Shown one piece after another: positions 47,268-61,140 of a stretch of 64,000 nucleotides of DNA. Source of the DNA: Adiantum capillus-veneris (lineage: Eukaryota > Streptophyta > Polypodiopsida > Polypodiales > Pteridaceae); the NCBI GenBank assembly GCA_014529385.2, contig CM043959.1, positions 8,585,526 to 8,649,525 of the forward strand, given 5' to 3'. Numbering within the stretch: the stretch's first letter is position 1; every line of letters starts with the position of its first letter. Position numbers and translations under genes: made by a program. The notes beneath the pieces are model-generated. The model was given only the letters and a program-made list of their open reading frames with translations, was not told where the DNA came from and searched no databases.

Positions 47268-47270
47268 AAT

Positions 47271-50000
47271 AGGGGAAATCATTGTCGATTTGGCGCTAAG
47301 TATACGTATATAAGAGTATAGAATTGATAGTATTGTAACAAATGGAAAGGATTCCAATTAAATAAGAGAAGAGAGTGAATAGAGTCTGATTAAGCATAAG
47401 AAAACAAAATATCCCATTACCTAATTGTGCTTCTCAAAGCTTTGATGGATTAATCACCAAGGTTATTAGCCACAGGAGCAGAGATTCATTCTCCCTAACA
47501 TTAGGATAGTGATGAAATGACTAGAGTAAACTTAGATTATTTGAATTCAATTTTGAAAGTTTCTTTTAAAAGTATATAATTTGACATATAGACAACCTGG
47601 TGATGTATGGAAGAAAGGGGGTTTCTTGGTTATGGTTGAAAAACTCCAAATTGCCCCTATTTTATGTTCACTTCATGGTTGCTATACGATTGTATATTTA
47701 AGGAAGAGAAAGGTGTGTAGGCCCACATAGTAGGAAGGGAAGGTAGTGTTGACGAGAGAATCTTTGTGCAATGTTAATCTTGGTGATCTCGGATTGAAAT
47801 GACAAATAAAACACATTTACTTCTCACTCTCTCCTCCAATCTGTGAGACCGTTACAACTCTATCTTCCTCCCCTCACACTATCGCCATTGCCCAACTTGC
47901 AAGAAATTGGGGTGTTCTCACTTTAGGGTTTATTTTTTCCAAAAAACAATTAAGCAAGGGATGGTGCCCACAACCGCATCCCGACCCGACCCCCACCTTC
48001 TTTGATCTTTGGCTATAGAGTGGGGAGATCTCAAGAGTGAAAGTATATACGGAGCAGATGGAGAGCAAGAAAATCAAAGTTGACTTATCTTCATAATTTT
48101 GGAAAATAGCAAAGATTTTAGAGAATTCATATGTCTTCAAGAGATCAAAGTTGTCACAAATCTTAGCGTACACACCATTTTAGATAAATTGGGAAAATCT
48201 CATTTCCAAAACGCTACATTGGCCTTTTAGGATCATGTTTCTCTATTGTTTTTAAGCTCAATTTTCCCTCCATTTAGATAAGATGTCATGATTCTAGCAC
48301 CCAAATTTGACTTTTCTATTTTAATTTCTATTAGAAGATTTTTGCAAAAGAATTTGTATCAAAGAAACTCTTGAAAGAAAATATCAAAGCTCATAAAGAT
48401 GGATTCTACTAAGAAACATATGTATTAATTATTCCAACCAAAAATATACTATCTAGACACAAAGAGTATCAACAACTCTTATCATAAAATTGGTCACCTT
48501 AATCTCAAAAAATAGCTAGTCCCAATTTTAAAACACTATCAGGTATCAACTACAGTATGTACAACACCTTAATTAACATTTGATAATTAAAAAACCTAAA
48601 GAATATTGTGGAGTATCCTATGGCCCGAAGACCATAACTTGTCATCTATGCCACCTATAGTGTCATTTACTATCAAAGAATATATGTTTGTGCCAAAGAA
48701 TCTATATCAACAAGCTACATTCTCATCAATACATGCTTTAAAGGTCCACCCAAAACACAGCAGACGATACATATCCCACCATAAAAGAACGCGTTCAAGT
48801 GCTACAGAGTTTACTCTTTAAGAGAGTTCAACCACAACATACCTCGCCATCAAAAATCCTTGAGTACAATACTAAAGAACCACCTCTTGCACACCATATT
48901 GTGTTTAATCGCATTGACATCAATAGAATTATAGGGCCATGCATAGACACGACTTTGTAACCTACACACTGCACAACTAGAATACTCAATTATTTTGACA
49001 AACTGAAGCAAGGAGGGGGGGAGACACTCTGAAAATGGACAAAGCATATCAATTAGGAAACGATACAGGTAATATTTTGAAGTAATTGTGTGTTAATGTA
49101 GGATCTTTTTTTAATAAATTAGTTGATTGCCCATGTAACAAAATAGTTGGGGAATGCAATGAGTTAATCCCTTGATATGTGTATATATTGTACATAACTG
49201 CTAAAATCCATAAATAGTGCAAGTTTTACTTATATTGTGTGTTTTTTAGCCAAAATTATTATAAAAATGGAGTAGTTCACAAAAATATTTCCAAATAATA
49301 AATATAGGAGTGTTTTTGTATTTTTTGCATATACAATCGAAGTTTTTTAAGAGTTAGGTTAATTTCTCTTTAATGTTTCTAATTAAAGCTAATAAAAACC
49401 AAGAATTTTAATGAGCAAGAACGTCAAAATTGGATTCCGCCTTCAAATGCCAAATCTTAAAGCTTAATGGAATGGCCTTTTTTTTTGAAGAAAATCCAAT
49501 CAGAAAACTCGACAGCCACATCAACTCACTAGTCATCTAGAGCAGAATCTAACAAAAGGTCCATGGATGACAATTTTCATATATTTTCAATCTAGGAGTA
49601 CATTGTAAGTCCTATTTGACTCACCAAGTAGGCATTGGATAGGGGGTCTCACAAAAGTCCAAGTATATATAGTCCCTTGGGTCAAATTTCCTCTCATTCC
49701 CATTCTAGACATTAGAGGGAGAGCTCCGAGTTGTGGATTTTGGCAAAATTCCATGGTCTCCTACACCCCATTTACCGACTCTTACTCACTCTAGCCATGA
49801 GGGGTAAGTTCTTAACTATGTCTAGAAGCATTTTGGATATCATATTGTCAACCACACAAGCAGTATGAGGCACATATACACAAACCGATTTGGGAACTTT
49901 TAGGATTGGAACCGCTAACACCGGCCCAAGAAAAAGTGAACCACAGGCTCTTCACTAATAGAGAAATACAATGCTAGGGTCAAAGATGAAAAAGTTTTGA
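47271..50000. other. AT-rich stretch without recognisable gene
   Basis: No frame here has support. The region between CACTA and the palindromes of the second ORF3 unit could include decayed transposon; none is identifiable. Confidence 0.6.
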
Positions 50001-50015
50001 AAAAAAAAGACCTAG

Positions 50016-50878
50016 TATCTTTGGCACACCAAAGATAGAGGATCCTCTATCTTTGGCGCACCAAAGATAGAGGATCCAGATAGGGACCAAATTTCACATA
50101 TCTATTGGGACTATCATGTTAGGGATTTTTGAAGATTTAGGGGTGCAATGAAGGTCTAGTCATCAGTTAACAACAAGATGACCATATCCTAACTGCAAAG
50201 TGAAATTTTGCACCACAATGCAAAATATTGATATGTTTAACCTCAAGCTCAAAGGGGCCACTTTATACCTTACAATGGAACCTTACCAACCTTCAGTGGG
50301 CAAATGACTAGTGACTAAAGACTCCAGGTGAAGCTCATCTTAAAAGGGGACTATCAACCAAATTGGGGGCACCAACAAGTGCAAGAAACACAACCAAGGG
50401 ATTCACCGTACATAATTAACTGAGTAGAAACTATATGGCACAAGATTAGGACCTAAATTGCACTAGTTTGTAAAAATATCTTAGGCGTTCCAGATAATCT
50501 ACTAGGATGGAACATCAAGGATATAAGCACCACAACCAAATAGGGTGCCAAAAGCACAAAACCTACCCAAATTAGTCATTTTTATATTAGGCGTGCCTAA
50601 CATAGAAATGCTACAAGGAAGGTCTGGCTTGCAGTTTGATGACATAGATATGTCTACACTGGTCAAATAAAGCACCCTGCCAAGTTTTGTCAAGTTTGGA
50701 ATAGTGAAATCCTATCAATTACCAAAATCTCTAAACACACTAAAGCAGACACAAATTTGTGCACAATTCTCAACGCAAGTGTGAATATCGCCAACAACCC
50801 ATACACTTCATAATCATTTACTCCAGCACAAAACTACATGCACCTGCACCCATTTGTATCTGAAGCGTGCCTAAGATA
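50016..50878. repeat. Palindrome set 3 (five 22-bp sites upstream of ORF3 C)
   Basis: Sites at 50016-50037, 50048-50069, 50477-50498, 50583-50604 and 50857-50878. The inferred consensus half-site is TATCTTAGGCG followed by its near reverse complement. The site at 50857 matches it at 20 of 22 positions. The first two have TTTGG/CCAAA in place of TTAGG/CCTAA. The site at 50048 lies within a 38-bp palindrome (50040-50077) with 17-bp perfect arms around CGCA. The site at 50477 is the most degraded. They differ in sequence from the Gypsy B palindromes but share length, CpG-containing centre and position upstream of ORF3. Confidence 0.75.
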
Positions 50879-50971
50879 AATTTTGCAAAGTTTAAGCTTT
50901 TTAGTGGCCATTTTTATCTTATTGGTTTCTCTACTTGATTTGGAACTTGCTAACTTGGTCTGAAAAATGAA

Positions 50972-51319
50972 TTGGATGCTACCCTGTTAGATTCACTCTC
51001 ATCTACATCAAGAGATTCAAAGAAGAAAACCATGAAGGAGAACTTTATTGAGATTCCACCATACGAGTTAGAAGAAGACTCACTCAAGGAAGAAAATGTC
51101 ACCTGGCTATCAAAAGAGCATCTTGAAAGTCAGCATGTCACTATATACCTTGGCTCATTCAAAAGCGCACACGGGTCTAAAGTGGAGGTTCAGATGTTAC
51201 CAAAAGAAGCTCAAGATCTGGTCAACAAAGAGGAAGTCAGGCCACTTTGGGAAAGAATTGGCCTTAAAGACTACCTTGAAATAGATCCTTGCGGTGTACA
51301 CTACAAGGGGTATTATGAG
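50972..51319 (+). pseudogene. ORF3 copy C, N-terminal domain (continues at 61544)
   Basis: The frame open from 50972 (MDATLLDSL) encodes an N-terminal domain homologous to ORF3 B (7730-7413). Shared elements include the ESQHVTIYLGSF block (IKIYQGTF in B), the QMLPKEAQDLVNKEE block (MIPQELVDYSRTEE in B) and a PLWERIGL/YLKRVDL end. Copia 2 inserts at 51320; its TSD ATGAG marks the break, and the frame continues at 61544. Five palindromes precede the gene. No gag-pol of the parent Gypsy is visible upstream within 900 bp, so this may be a fragment. Confidence 0.6.
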
Positions 51320-51546
51320 TGTTACCATATACATGTGGTAGTGATGTGTGTGAACACACTAGGACCACTGGGGCATTTTTTCCCCTCTTTAGGAGGTTTT
51401 TTTCCCCCGTGCATTGCATATATGCCCATCACTCTAGGGCTTTCTTTCTTTCCATTGCACACTAAGTAATACGTCTCTATTGTGTTTTTGAGCTTCCTTT
51501 GTCTTCTCCAAGCTGTGTGTGTTTCCTTGCAACCCTAATTTCAACA
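51320..51546 (+). repeat. Copia 2 5' LTR
   Basis: 227 bp, paired with 61315-61543, with several differences and small indels. A CCCCTC/CCCCCG-rich patch precedes TATGCC. Confidence 0.9.
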
Positions 51547-54036
51547 ATTGGTATAAGAGCAGGTTGCATCCTCCTGGGCTTAGTTGCCAGCAGTTTCAGC
51601 ATACGCCTGCTCATTTTATCCAATCTCAGTGAGCTTTGGTAAGCGTTCACAAGTCGACAAAAATTTCAGGATAGCTAGTACAGCTTAGTCTGCTCAGATT
51701 TCTGATTCCAGCTCATTTTGGTCTCCGTTTTTACTACAAGCAGTACTGAACAGGCTATTTTGTCATTTTGTGTAGAATTTATGTCAGTGCTCTTTTTTGC
51801 ATAACAGATGTCTTACAATCCTCTATCGTTTGTGCTATATAGATTGTGTTATTCTAGCTTTGGTTCTCCTCTTTTTGGGCAGTTTTCACATTAGGTGCAG
51901 CATTTACCATGGCTGACAACAACACAGATGTGTTCAAGATGTTTGCTACTGAGGACAGATTGGATAGGGACAATTACCCTATATGGGCTTACATGATGCA
52001 ACATGTTCTTGTGTCAAAGGGTATTGTGTAGGGCATTGATGTACATCCTGGTTCTGAGGATGTAGGCAATGTTGAGGATGTTGCAGGTCTTGCTACAAGG
52101 ATTGTTGCTGCTAGAGTTGTTTTGTCTACAACAAAACAATCTCATTGGGATGTAAAGGATGCGCAGGCTCATGCATTGATTGCATTGTCTGTGAATCGCA
52201 CCATTTTTCCTCTTATTCGTTCAACAAAATCCGCAAAACAAGCTTGGGATATTTTGGCTGGTCTTTATGCAAGTCGCAATGAGGCTAAAATTATTTTTCT
52301 TCATAAAGAGCTGCAATCGAAGATTATGCATGAGGAAGATGATATGGACACTTTCCTTGCTAGTGTCAAGGATATCAATGAGAAAATTATTTCTATAGTT
52401 GAAGTCATTTCAAACAATTCCCTTGTGTTGACTGTTCTAGATGCCTCACCACATTCTTACCAAACTTTTGCTAGTACTTGGAGACTTATGACCCAAGGAA
52501 ATCCTGAAGTTGTCAAGTTTGATGCATTATATACAAGAGTGACTTTCTAGAAAAATCAAGACTAGGCAGCGTGCAATTGAACAGGATTTTATTGCTTCTC
52601 AAAGAAAGGGTGGTAACAACAATGAACCACTTCTTATGGTTCTGCTGCGAGTGGCAAAATGTTTTTCCTAATGCTTTTTCTGGCAGCAATTTATCTAGAA
52701 ATTTTAGTGATAAGGGCCAAAACAAGATGCGCTGCCATTATTGTAAAGCGAATGATCACTTGATCAAGCAGTGTCCTAAGTTGAAGGCCAAAGAGAGTAA
52801 GAATCAAGAGGGTGGCTCCACTGCAAATGCTGGTTCCACTAACAATGCAGTCATTGTTGAGTCTTCTATGAAAGGAGACAGTGATGATGATGTGATGTAG
52901 AATGGGCTTTTAGTGCATAGTGCATTTACAATCCTATTGTCCATGATGCACGCATGTCAGTTGCTGCAGATTCACATGTGTGGTATTTCGATAGTGGTGC
53001 TACAAAGCACATTACCTCACCTCGTGATTTGTTCACCTCTCTTAAGTTTTTCCCTTATGGAAATTCAGTCACTTGTGCCAACAATGCCTCTTATCCGGTT
53101 CAAGGAGTTGGAAAGATTGTGCTTATGGTTGCAAATGGCAGTTCTTTCACACTTATTGATGCACTTTTTGTACCCAGGATCAAGAAGAATCTTTTGTCTA
53201 TATATGCACTTGCTAGACTTGGACTTGTAGTCAAATTTGTGGATGACAGATGTACAGTTCATGATCTTAGTTTTGGTGATGAAATTATTGCATCTGGGCT
53301 TTTGTGCCATGGGTTGTATAAGCTCACTTTGTATGACAAGTGTGGACAAAATTTTGCAAATGTAGTTTCAGATTCAAGGGCTATTCCAGATGCAAAACTT
53401 TGGCATGCATGTTTTGGTCATCTGAATTTTGCCAGTTTTCTGCGTTTGTAGAATCTGATATGGTTACTTCTTTGCTGCCTCTTGAAGCACCTGTCAAACA
53501 TGTTTGTGAAGGCTGTATTTTGGGTAGGATGCAGTGTTCAAAGTTTCCAAAGGATGGGTCAGTTAGGGCCACATGCAGGTTGCAGCTTGTGCAAAGTGAT
53601 GTTTGTGGGCTCATGCAAACTCCCTCCTTGGGCAATTACCTTTACTTTGTGACTTTCATTGATAATTACTCCAGGCATGGGTATTTCCACTTAAACCGAA
53701 GTCCAAAGTTTTTATGTGCTTCATTTTCTAGCTATGGATGAAAATGTCTCAAAATGTACTATGGGTACCCTCCGTTCCGATCGACGGGGGGAGTATATAT
53801 CTCATGAATTAAATGCATTTCTGGCTAGTAGTGGGATAAAACAACAATGTACAGGGCCTTCACGCCTAAGAAAAATGGTGTTGCTGAGAGGAAAAACAGG
53901 TCACTTATGGAAATGGTAGGATGTATGTTCAAAAGTCAAGATTTGCCGCATTCTTTTTGGCTTGAGGACATCATGTGTGCCACTTAAGTACTAAACAAGT
54001 GTCTCGAAAAAGCTTTGTAGTCTATTACTTCATATG

Positions 54037-54238
54037 TGTTGGAAATAGGGTTGCAAAGAAACACACACAGCTTGGAGAAGACGAAGGAAGCTCAAGGCAC
54101 ACAATAGAGAGTGTGTTACTTAGTGTGCAATGGAAAGATAGATAGCCCTAGAGTGATGGACGTATATACAATACTTGGGGGAGAAAACCTCCTAAAGAGG
54201 GAAAAAATGCCCCGGCGGTCCTAGTGTATATGGTAACA
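54037..54238 (-). repeat. Copia 3 3' LTR (with internal deletion)
   Basis: 202 bp. It jumps from CTAGTGT to ATATGGTAACA, missing 25 bp relative to 58778-59001. Confidence 0.9.
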
Positions 54239-54312
54239 AATCCCCCTGGAGTGATGCGGTGAACGAGAGATGGTACATGAGTAAAGGCAAGTGCCATGCC
54301 CTGAGGACATGA

Positions 54313-57300
54313 TCAGTCCACAAAGGGGAGTAAGCCCAAAGCTTTTTGAAAAGCTTCAAGCTTCTCATGAGACAATGCCGTTGTGAAAAGATCTACAAGG
54401 TTGTCCTGTGTTGGCACATAAGCCAAGTTGAACTCTCCTGCTGAGAGCCTCTCCATGACATAGTGGTAATGCACCTCAATGTGCTTTGTGTGAGCATAAA
54501 AAACTAGGTTCCTCGCAACTGCCAATGCGCTCTGATTGTCAGTGTACTCAGCCTCACAACTCAAAGTGGCCACAATAGGTTGCTTCTTGCTCAACCATGA
54601 TATACATGAACTACCAAGCATGAAACAAAAAGAACTTGTGGACACTCGTGTGTCAAAACAACCAGCCCAATCTGATTCCGAAAAAGCATGTAAGTCTGGT
54701 GGCAATGATCCCCCCTTGGGATAAAACAATCCAAGATGTAAAGTGCCACTAAGGAAGCGGAAAATCCTCTTGACAGCCTGCCAACGCTTAGACCCTAGGC
54801 TATGCATAAATCTGCTGACCTGTGAGACTGCAAACTGGATATCTGGCCTCGTGTTGCATACATAAATGAGGCAACCAACAATAGTTTGGTAAAGAGTGAC
54901 ATTGACAGGATTGCTAGCATCATATAGACTCAACTTCAAACCCGTTTCCATGGGAGTGGTAATAGGTTTGCAAAAAGTCCAAACTTACATAGCAATGTCT
55001 CTATGTAACTTTTCTGACACAAGGCAATACCACCATCACACTGCTTAAATTGTATACCCAAGTAATGATGCCATAGCCCCAAATCTTTATTCTTGAAAGT
55101 AGCATTCAAATCAGCCTTAAATTCCAAAATATGCTTCTCATTTGGTCCAGTGATCAGAAAATCAGCAAGATAAAGAACCACAATGAGAAGTACATCATCC
55201 TCACGCTTTACATACAATGTGGTTTTTGTTGGACTGTTACGAAAGCCTCGTTTAACCAAATGAGTGTCATCTTCTCATACAAGAACGAGGATATTGCTTC
55301 AACCCATACAAAGCCTTCTTACATCTGCACACTTTGTCCTCTTGCCCTTTTATGACAAAACCGCGAGGCTGCGTTACATAAACTTCCTCAAATATGTCAC
55401 CATTCAAGAAAGCAGTAACAATATCTGATTGATGTACATCCCAACCAAAAATGAGCTGCCAATGCACATAGAAAATGCACAGTAGTCATACGACAAGTGG
55501 GAGAAAAAGTCTCTTCATAATCTATGCCTTTTTGCTGTGCATAACCTTTTGCAACAAGTCGAGCCTTATGGCAATCGATCTCACCATCCGATTTGCGTTT
55601 CAACTTGTAAACCCACTTTGTACCAATGTCATTTTTACCAGGAGGCAAATCACATAAAGCCCATGTGTCATTTTCTATAAGTGCATCATATTCTGATTGC
55701 ATGGCATCCATCCAATTTTTTGAATTCTGTGCTTCATCAAAAGACAGAGGCTACTCAACATCATGTAAGCTAGACACAGCCAATGCATAACAATATGATG
55801 CATAAGATGCATGGCGAGATTCTGAACAAGTACGACTAGACAAAGGTGCATCCAATTTACTGTCACTCAAAGTGTCCACGAGCCATTTTGGCATACCTCC
55901 AGCCTGCTCATTTTCAGCCCTTTCCTCATCAAGTACATCATGTACATTTGCATCAGTAATAGGCTCATCTGTAACATTTTTAGAAACCCCCATAGGCTGT
56001 ACATTTTCCTCATTGGAAAGTACATTCGTATTTCCACCACTGAAAAGAGGCAAAAAAGTGTGATAAATATCCTGTGAGCTTACATTCCTGTCTCTAGTAC
56101 ATGACAGCAAGGGCTGAAGAGAATCTTCCACAAACACTACATCCCATGAAACCAGAATACGTTTTGTTTGCGGATGATACAACCTGTAACCTTTTCTTTC
56201 AGCACTATAACCAACAAAAATACATTTGACAGCCTTATCATCCAATTTTCTACGTTGTGTTTGTGGCACCAAAGCATATGCCGAACAGCCAAAAACACGC
56301 ATGTGCTCAATAGAAGGATTTCTATCATTCCATGCTTCATATGGAGTAATAGACTGCAAAGATTTCGTAGGACACTTGATAAGTATATAAGTGGCACACA
56401 TGATGGACTCGAGCCAAAAAGAATGCGGAAAAGCTTGACTTTTGACCATACATCATGCCATTTCCGTCAGTGACCTGTTTTTTCCTCTCAGCAATACCAT
56501 TTTGCTGAGGTGTATAAGTCACTGTACATTGGTGTTTTATCCCACGACTAGCCAGAAATGCATATGAGACATATACTCCCCACCTCGGTTGGAACGGAGG
56601 GTGCCCATAGTACATTTCGAGGCATTTTCAGTCTCATAGCCAGAAATTGTTTCAAGCACATAAAAACTTTGAACTTTGATTTAAGCGGAAATAACCATGC
56701 ATGCTTGGAGTAATCATTAATGAAAGTCACGAAGTAAAGGTATATAATTGCCCAAGGACGGATTTTGCATGGGCCCACAAACATCACTATGCACAAGCTG
56801 CAACCTGCATGTGGCCCGAAGTGAACCATCCTTTGGAAACTTACAACGCTGCATCTTACCCAAAATACAGCCTTCACAAACATGTTTGACATGTGCTTCA
56901 AGAGACGGCAAAGAAGCAACCATATCAGATTTCTGCAAACACAACAAACTGGCAAAATTCAGATGACGAAAACGTGCATGCCAAAGTTTTGCATCTGAAA
57001 TAGCCCTTGAATCTGCAATAGCATCTGCAAAATTTTGTCTACACTTGTCATACAAAGTGAGCTTATACAGCCCACGAAACAAAAGGCCAGATGCAACAAT
57101 TTCATCACCAAAACTGAGATCATGAACTATGCATCTGTCATCCACAAATTTGACTACAAGTCCAAGTCTAGCAAGTGTGGATACAGACAAGAGATTCTTC
57201 TTGATCCCAAATACATAAAGTGCATCAACAAGTGTGAAGGAACTGTCATTAGCAGCATAAGAACAATCTTTCCAACTCCCTGAACTGGATGAGAGGCATT

Positions 57301-58468
57301 GTTGGCACAAGTGACTGAATTCCCATGAGGGGCAGACTCGAGAGAGGTAAACAATTCACGATGTGAGGTAATGTGCTTTGTAGCACCACTGTCGAAATGC
57401 CACACATGTGAATTTGTAGCAACTGACAAGCATGCATCATGGACAGCAGGATTGTAAAATCCCATTTTGCATCAACATCAGCATTACAGTCTCCTTTCAC
57501 AGAAGACTCAACAATGGCTGCATTTGTAGTGGAACCAGCATTTGCAGTGGAACACTCTCTTTCTTCTTAGCCTCTTTAGTCTTCAACTTAGGACACAACT
57601 TGATTAAAGTGATCATTAGCTTTACAATAATGGAAATGCATCTTCTTTTTGCCCTTGTCACCAGAATTGCTCGACGAAGTGGTTCCAGCAGAAGCATTAG
57701 GAACATAAGTTTTTCCACTCGCAGCAAAACCATAAGAAGTGAATGCATTGCTGTTACCACCCTTTCTTTGAGAAGCAATAAAATCTTGTTCAACTGCACA
57801 CTATCTAGTCCTATTTTTTCTGGAAAGTGACTCTTGCAACAGCAATGTGCATAATGCATCAAACTTGACAACTTCTGGATTTCCTTAGGTGATAAGTCTC
57901 GAAGTACTAGCAAAAGTCTGGTAAGAATCTGGTAAGGCATCAAGAAAAGTCTGCACAAGGGATCTGTCTGAAATGACTTCTCCTGCAGAAATAAGTTTCT
58001 CATTTATATCCTTGACGCTAGAAGGAAAGTGTCCATATCATCTTTCTCATGCATAATCTTCGACTCCAGCTCTTTACGCAGCAAAGCAATTTTAGCCTCA
58101 TTGCGACTTGCATAAAGACCAACCAAAATATCCCAACCCTGTTTTGTAAATTTTGTTGAACGGATGTGAGGCACAATGGTGCGCTTCATAGACAACGCAA
58201 TCAATGCATGAGCCTGCGCATCCTTAACATCCCAACGAGCTTGTTCTACCGTAGGCAAAACAACTCTAACATCAGGAATCCTTGCAACATCCTTAACATT
58301 GCCTACATCCTTAGAACCAGGACGTACATCAATGCCTTGCACAATATTCCAGACGCCCTTTGACACAAGAACCTGTTGCATCATATTAGCCCACATAGGG
58401 TAATTGTCCCCATCCAACCTGTCCTCAGCAAACATCTTGAACACATATATGTTGTTGTTGTCATCCAT
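54313..58468 (-). pseudogene. Copia 3 gag-pol
   Basis: The start at 58468 (MDDNNNIYVFKMFAEDRL) leads into UBN2-type gag. A frameshifted zinc-knuckle zone lies near 57610-57640. Protease VWHFDSGATKHIT is at about 57390, GAG-preintegrase LWHARFRHLNFASL near 56970, integrase core at 56900-56440, RT (55711-54951, with AFLNGDIFEE and LYLADFLI in place of the expected YVDD block), and RNase H (54951-54313). Several frame changes make it inactive. It is parallel to Copia 2 throughout. Confidence 0.85.
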
Positions 58469-58777
58469 GGTAAATGTTGCACCTGATGTGGAGACTGTCT
58501 GAAAATAGGAGAAACGGAGTGGGAACAACATGCACTATATAGCACAAACCGTAGAAGACTGTAAGGCACCTATTATGCAGAAAACGGCACTGACAAAAAC
58601 TCTGCACAAAATGACGAAATAGCTTGTGCAGCACTAGTGGCCTGTAATGAAAATGGAGGCTAAAATGTTGACCTACAATGTTTGCCAAAGCTCACTGAAA
58701 TTGGAGAAAGTGAGCAGGTGTGTACTGGAGCTGCTGACGAATGAGCCCAAGAGGATGCAACCTGTTCTGATACCAAT

Positions 58778-59001
58778 TGTTGGAAATAGGGTTGCAGAGA
58801 AACGCACACAATTTGGAGAAGACAAAGGAAGCTCAAGGCACACAATAGAGAATGTTACTTAGTGTGCAATGGAAAGATAGATAGCCCTAGAGTGATGGGC
58901 GTATATACAATGCTTGGGGGAAAAACCTCCTAAAGAGGGAAAAAATGCCCCGGCGGTCCTAGTGTGTTCACACACATCACTACCACATGTATATGGTAAC
59001 A
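58778..59001 (-). repeat. Copia 3 5' LTR
   Basis: 224 bp, complete, adjacent to the primer site. Confidence 0.9.
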
Positions 59002-61140
59002 ATATGAAGCATGGCATGATAGAAATACTTCTATTGAGCACATGCATGTTTTTGGCTGTTTGGCATATGCTTTGGTGCCACAAACACAGAGCAGAAAATT
59101 GGATGATAAGGTTGTCAAATGTATTTTCATTGGTTATAGTGCTTAAAGCAAAGGTTACAAGTTGTATCATCCGCAAACAAGGCGTATTCTGATTTCACAG
59201 GATGTAGTGTTTGTGGAAGATTCTGTTAAGTCGTTGCTGTCATGTACTAGAGACAGTAATGTAAGCACACATGACATTTATGACACTTGGTTGCCTCTTT
59301 TCAGTGGTGGAAATACGAATGTAAATTCCAATGAGGTAAATGTACAGTCTATGGGGGTTTCTAAAAATGTTACAGATCAGCCTATTATTGATGTAGATGT
59401 ACGTGATGTACTTGATGAGGAAAGGGTTGAAAATGAGCAGGTTCGAGGTATGCCAAAATGACTAGTGCACATTGCATGACAATAAATCGGATGCACTTTT
59501 TTCTAGTAATACTCGTTCATGCTCTCGCCATGCATCTTATGCACCAGATTGTTATGCTTTGGCTGTGTCTAGCTTACATGATGTTGAGGAACCTCTGTCT
59601 TTTGATGAAGCATAGGATTCAAAAAATATGTCTTTTGATGAAGTATTGGATTCAAAAAATTGGATGGTTGCCATGCAATTATAATATGATGCACTTATTG
59701 AAAATGACACATGGACTTTATGTGATTTACCTCCTGGAAAAAATGCCATTGGTACAAAGTGGGTTTACAAGTTGAAACGCAAGCCGGATGGTGAGATCGA
59801 TTGCCATAAGGCTCAACTTGTTGCAAAGGGTTATGCACAAAAAAAGGAATAGATTATGAAGAGACTTTTGCTCCCACTTGTTTTATGACTACTATGCATT
59901 TTCTATGTGCATTGGCAACTCACTTTGGTTGGGATGTACATCAATCAGACATTGTTACTGCTTTCTTGAATGGTGACATATTTGAGGAAGTATGTAACAC
60001 AGCCTCGCGGTTTTGTGAAGAAAGGAAAAGAGGACAAAGTGTGCAGATGTAAGAAGGCTTTGTATGGGTCGAAGCTATCTTCTCATTCTTGGTATGACAA
60101 AGATTACACTCATTTGGTCAAACAAGGCTTTTGTAATAACAGTCCAACAAAAAGCACATTGTATGTAAAGCGTGAGGGTGATGTACTTCTCATTGTTGTT
60201 CTTTATGTAGATGATTTGTTGATCAGTAGAACAAATGAGAGACATATTGCTGAATTCAAGGCTGATTTGAATGCTGCTTTCAAGATGAAAGATTTGGGAC
60301 TATTGTATCATTACTTGGGTATACAGTTTAAGCAGTGTGATGATGGTATTTCCTTGTGTCAAAAAAGTTACATAGAGACATTGCTATGTAAGTTTGGACT
60401 TGAGGATTGCAAACCTATTGCCACTCTTATGGAAACAGGTTTGACGTTGAGTATACATGATGCTGGCGATCCTATTGATGTCACTCTTTAACACATTGCT
60501 GTTAGATGCCTCATTTATGTATGCAGCGCAAGGCCGGATATTCAGTTTACAGTCTCACAGGTTAGCATATTTATGCATAGCCCACGGTCTAAGAATTGGT
60601 AGGCTGTCAAGAGGATTTTTTGCTACCTTAGTGGAACTTTACATATTGGCTTGTTTTATCCCAAGGGGGATCATTGCCGCTAGACTTACATGCTTTTTCG
60701 GACTCAGAGTGGATTGGTTGTTTTGACACACGAGTGTCCACAAGTGGTTTTTGTTTCATGCTTTGGAGTTCATGTATATCATGGTTGAGCAAGAAGAAAC
60801 CTACAATGGCCACTTAGAGTTGTGAGGCTGAGTACACGACAGTCTTCACAGCTACGGTTGAGAGTGTGTATGGCTTAGACGTCTTATGGATGATTTGGGT
60901 GTTGGACAGGACACTATCAACACTATCTACACTAACATTTAGAGCGCATAAGCATTTGCGAGGAACCCAGTTTTTTATGCTCTCACAAAGCACATTGAGG
61001 TTCATTACCACTATGTGAGGGAGAGGCTCTCAGTAGGAGAGATCAACTTGGCTTATGTGCCAACACAGGACAACCTTGCAGATCTTTTCAGAGAGGCTTT
61101 GTCTCATGAGAATCTCAAAGCTTTCCACAAAGCTTTGGGC

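Larger units (their letters stand above)
54037..59001 (-). mobile_element. Copia 3: same-family element nested in Copia 2 in opposite orientation
   Basis: The LTRs are 54037-54238 and 58778-59001 (TGTTGGAAATAGGG to GGTAACA), the reverse complement of the Copia 2 LTR type. The TSD is ATATG (54032-54036 and 59002-59006). The left LTR lacks 25 bp found in the right one. The primer site (58764-58775 on the minus strand, TGGTATCAGAAC) adjoins the right LTR. Copia 2 integrase resumes directly after the right TSD. Confidence 0.95.
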
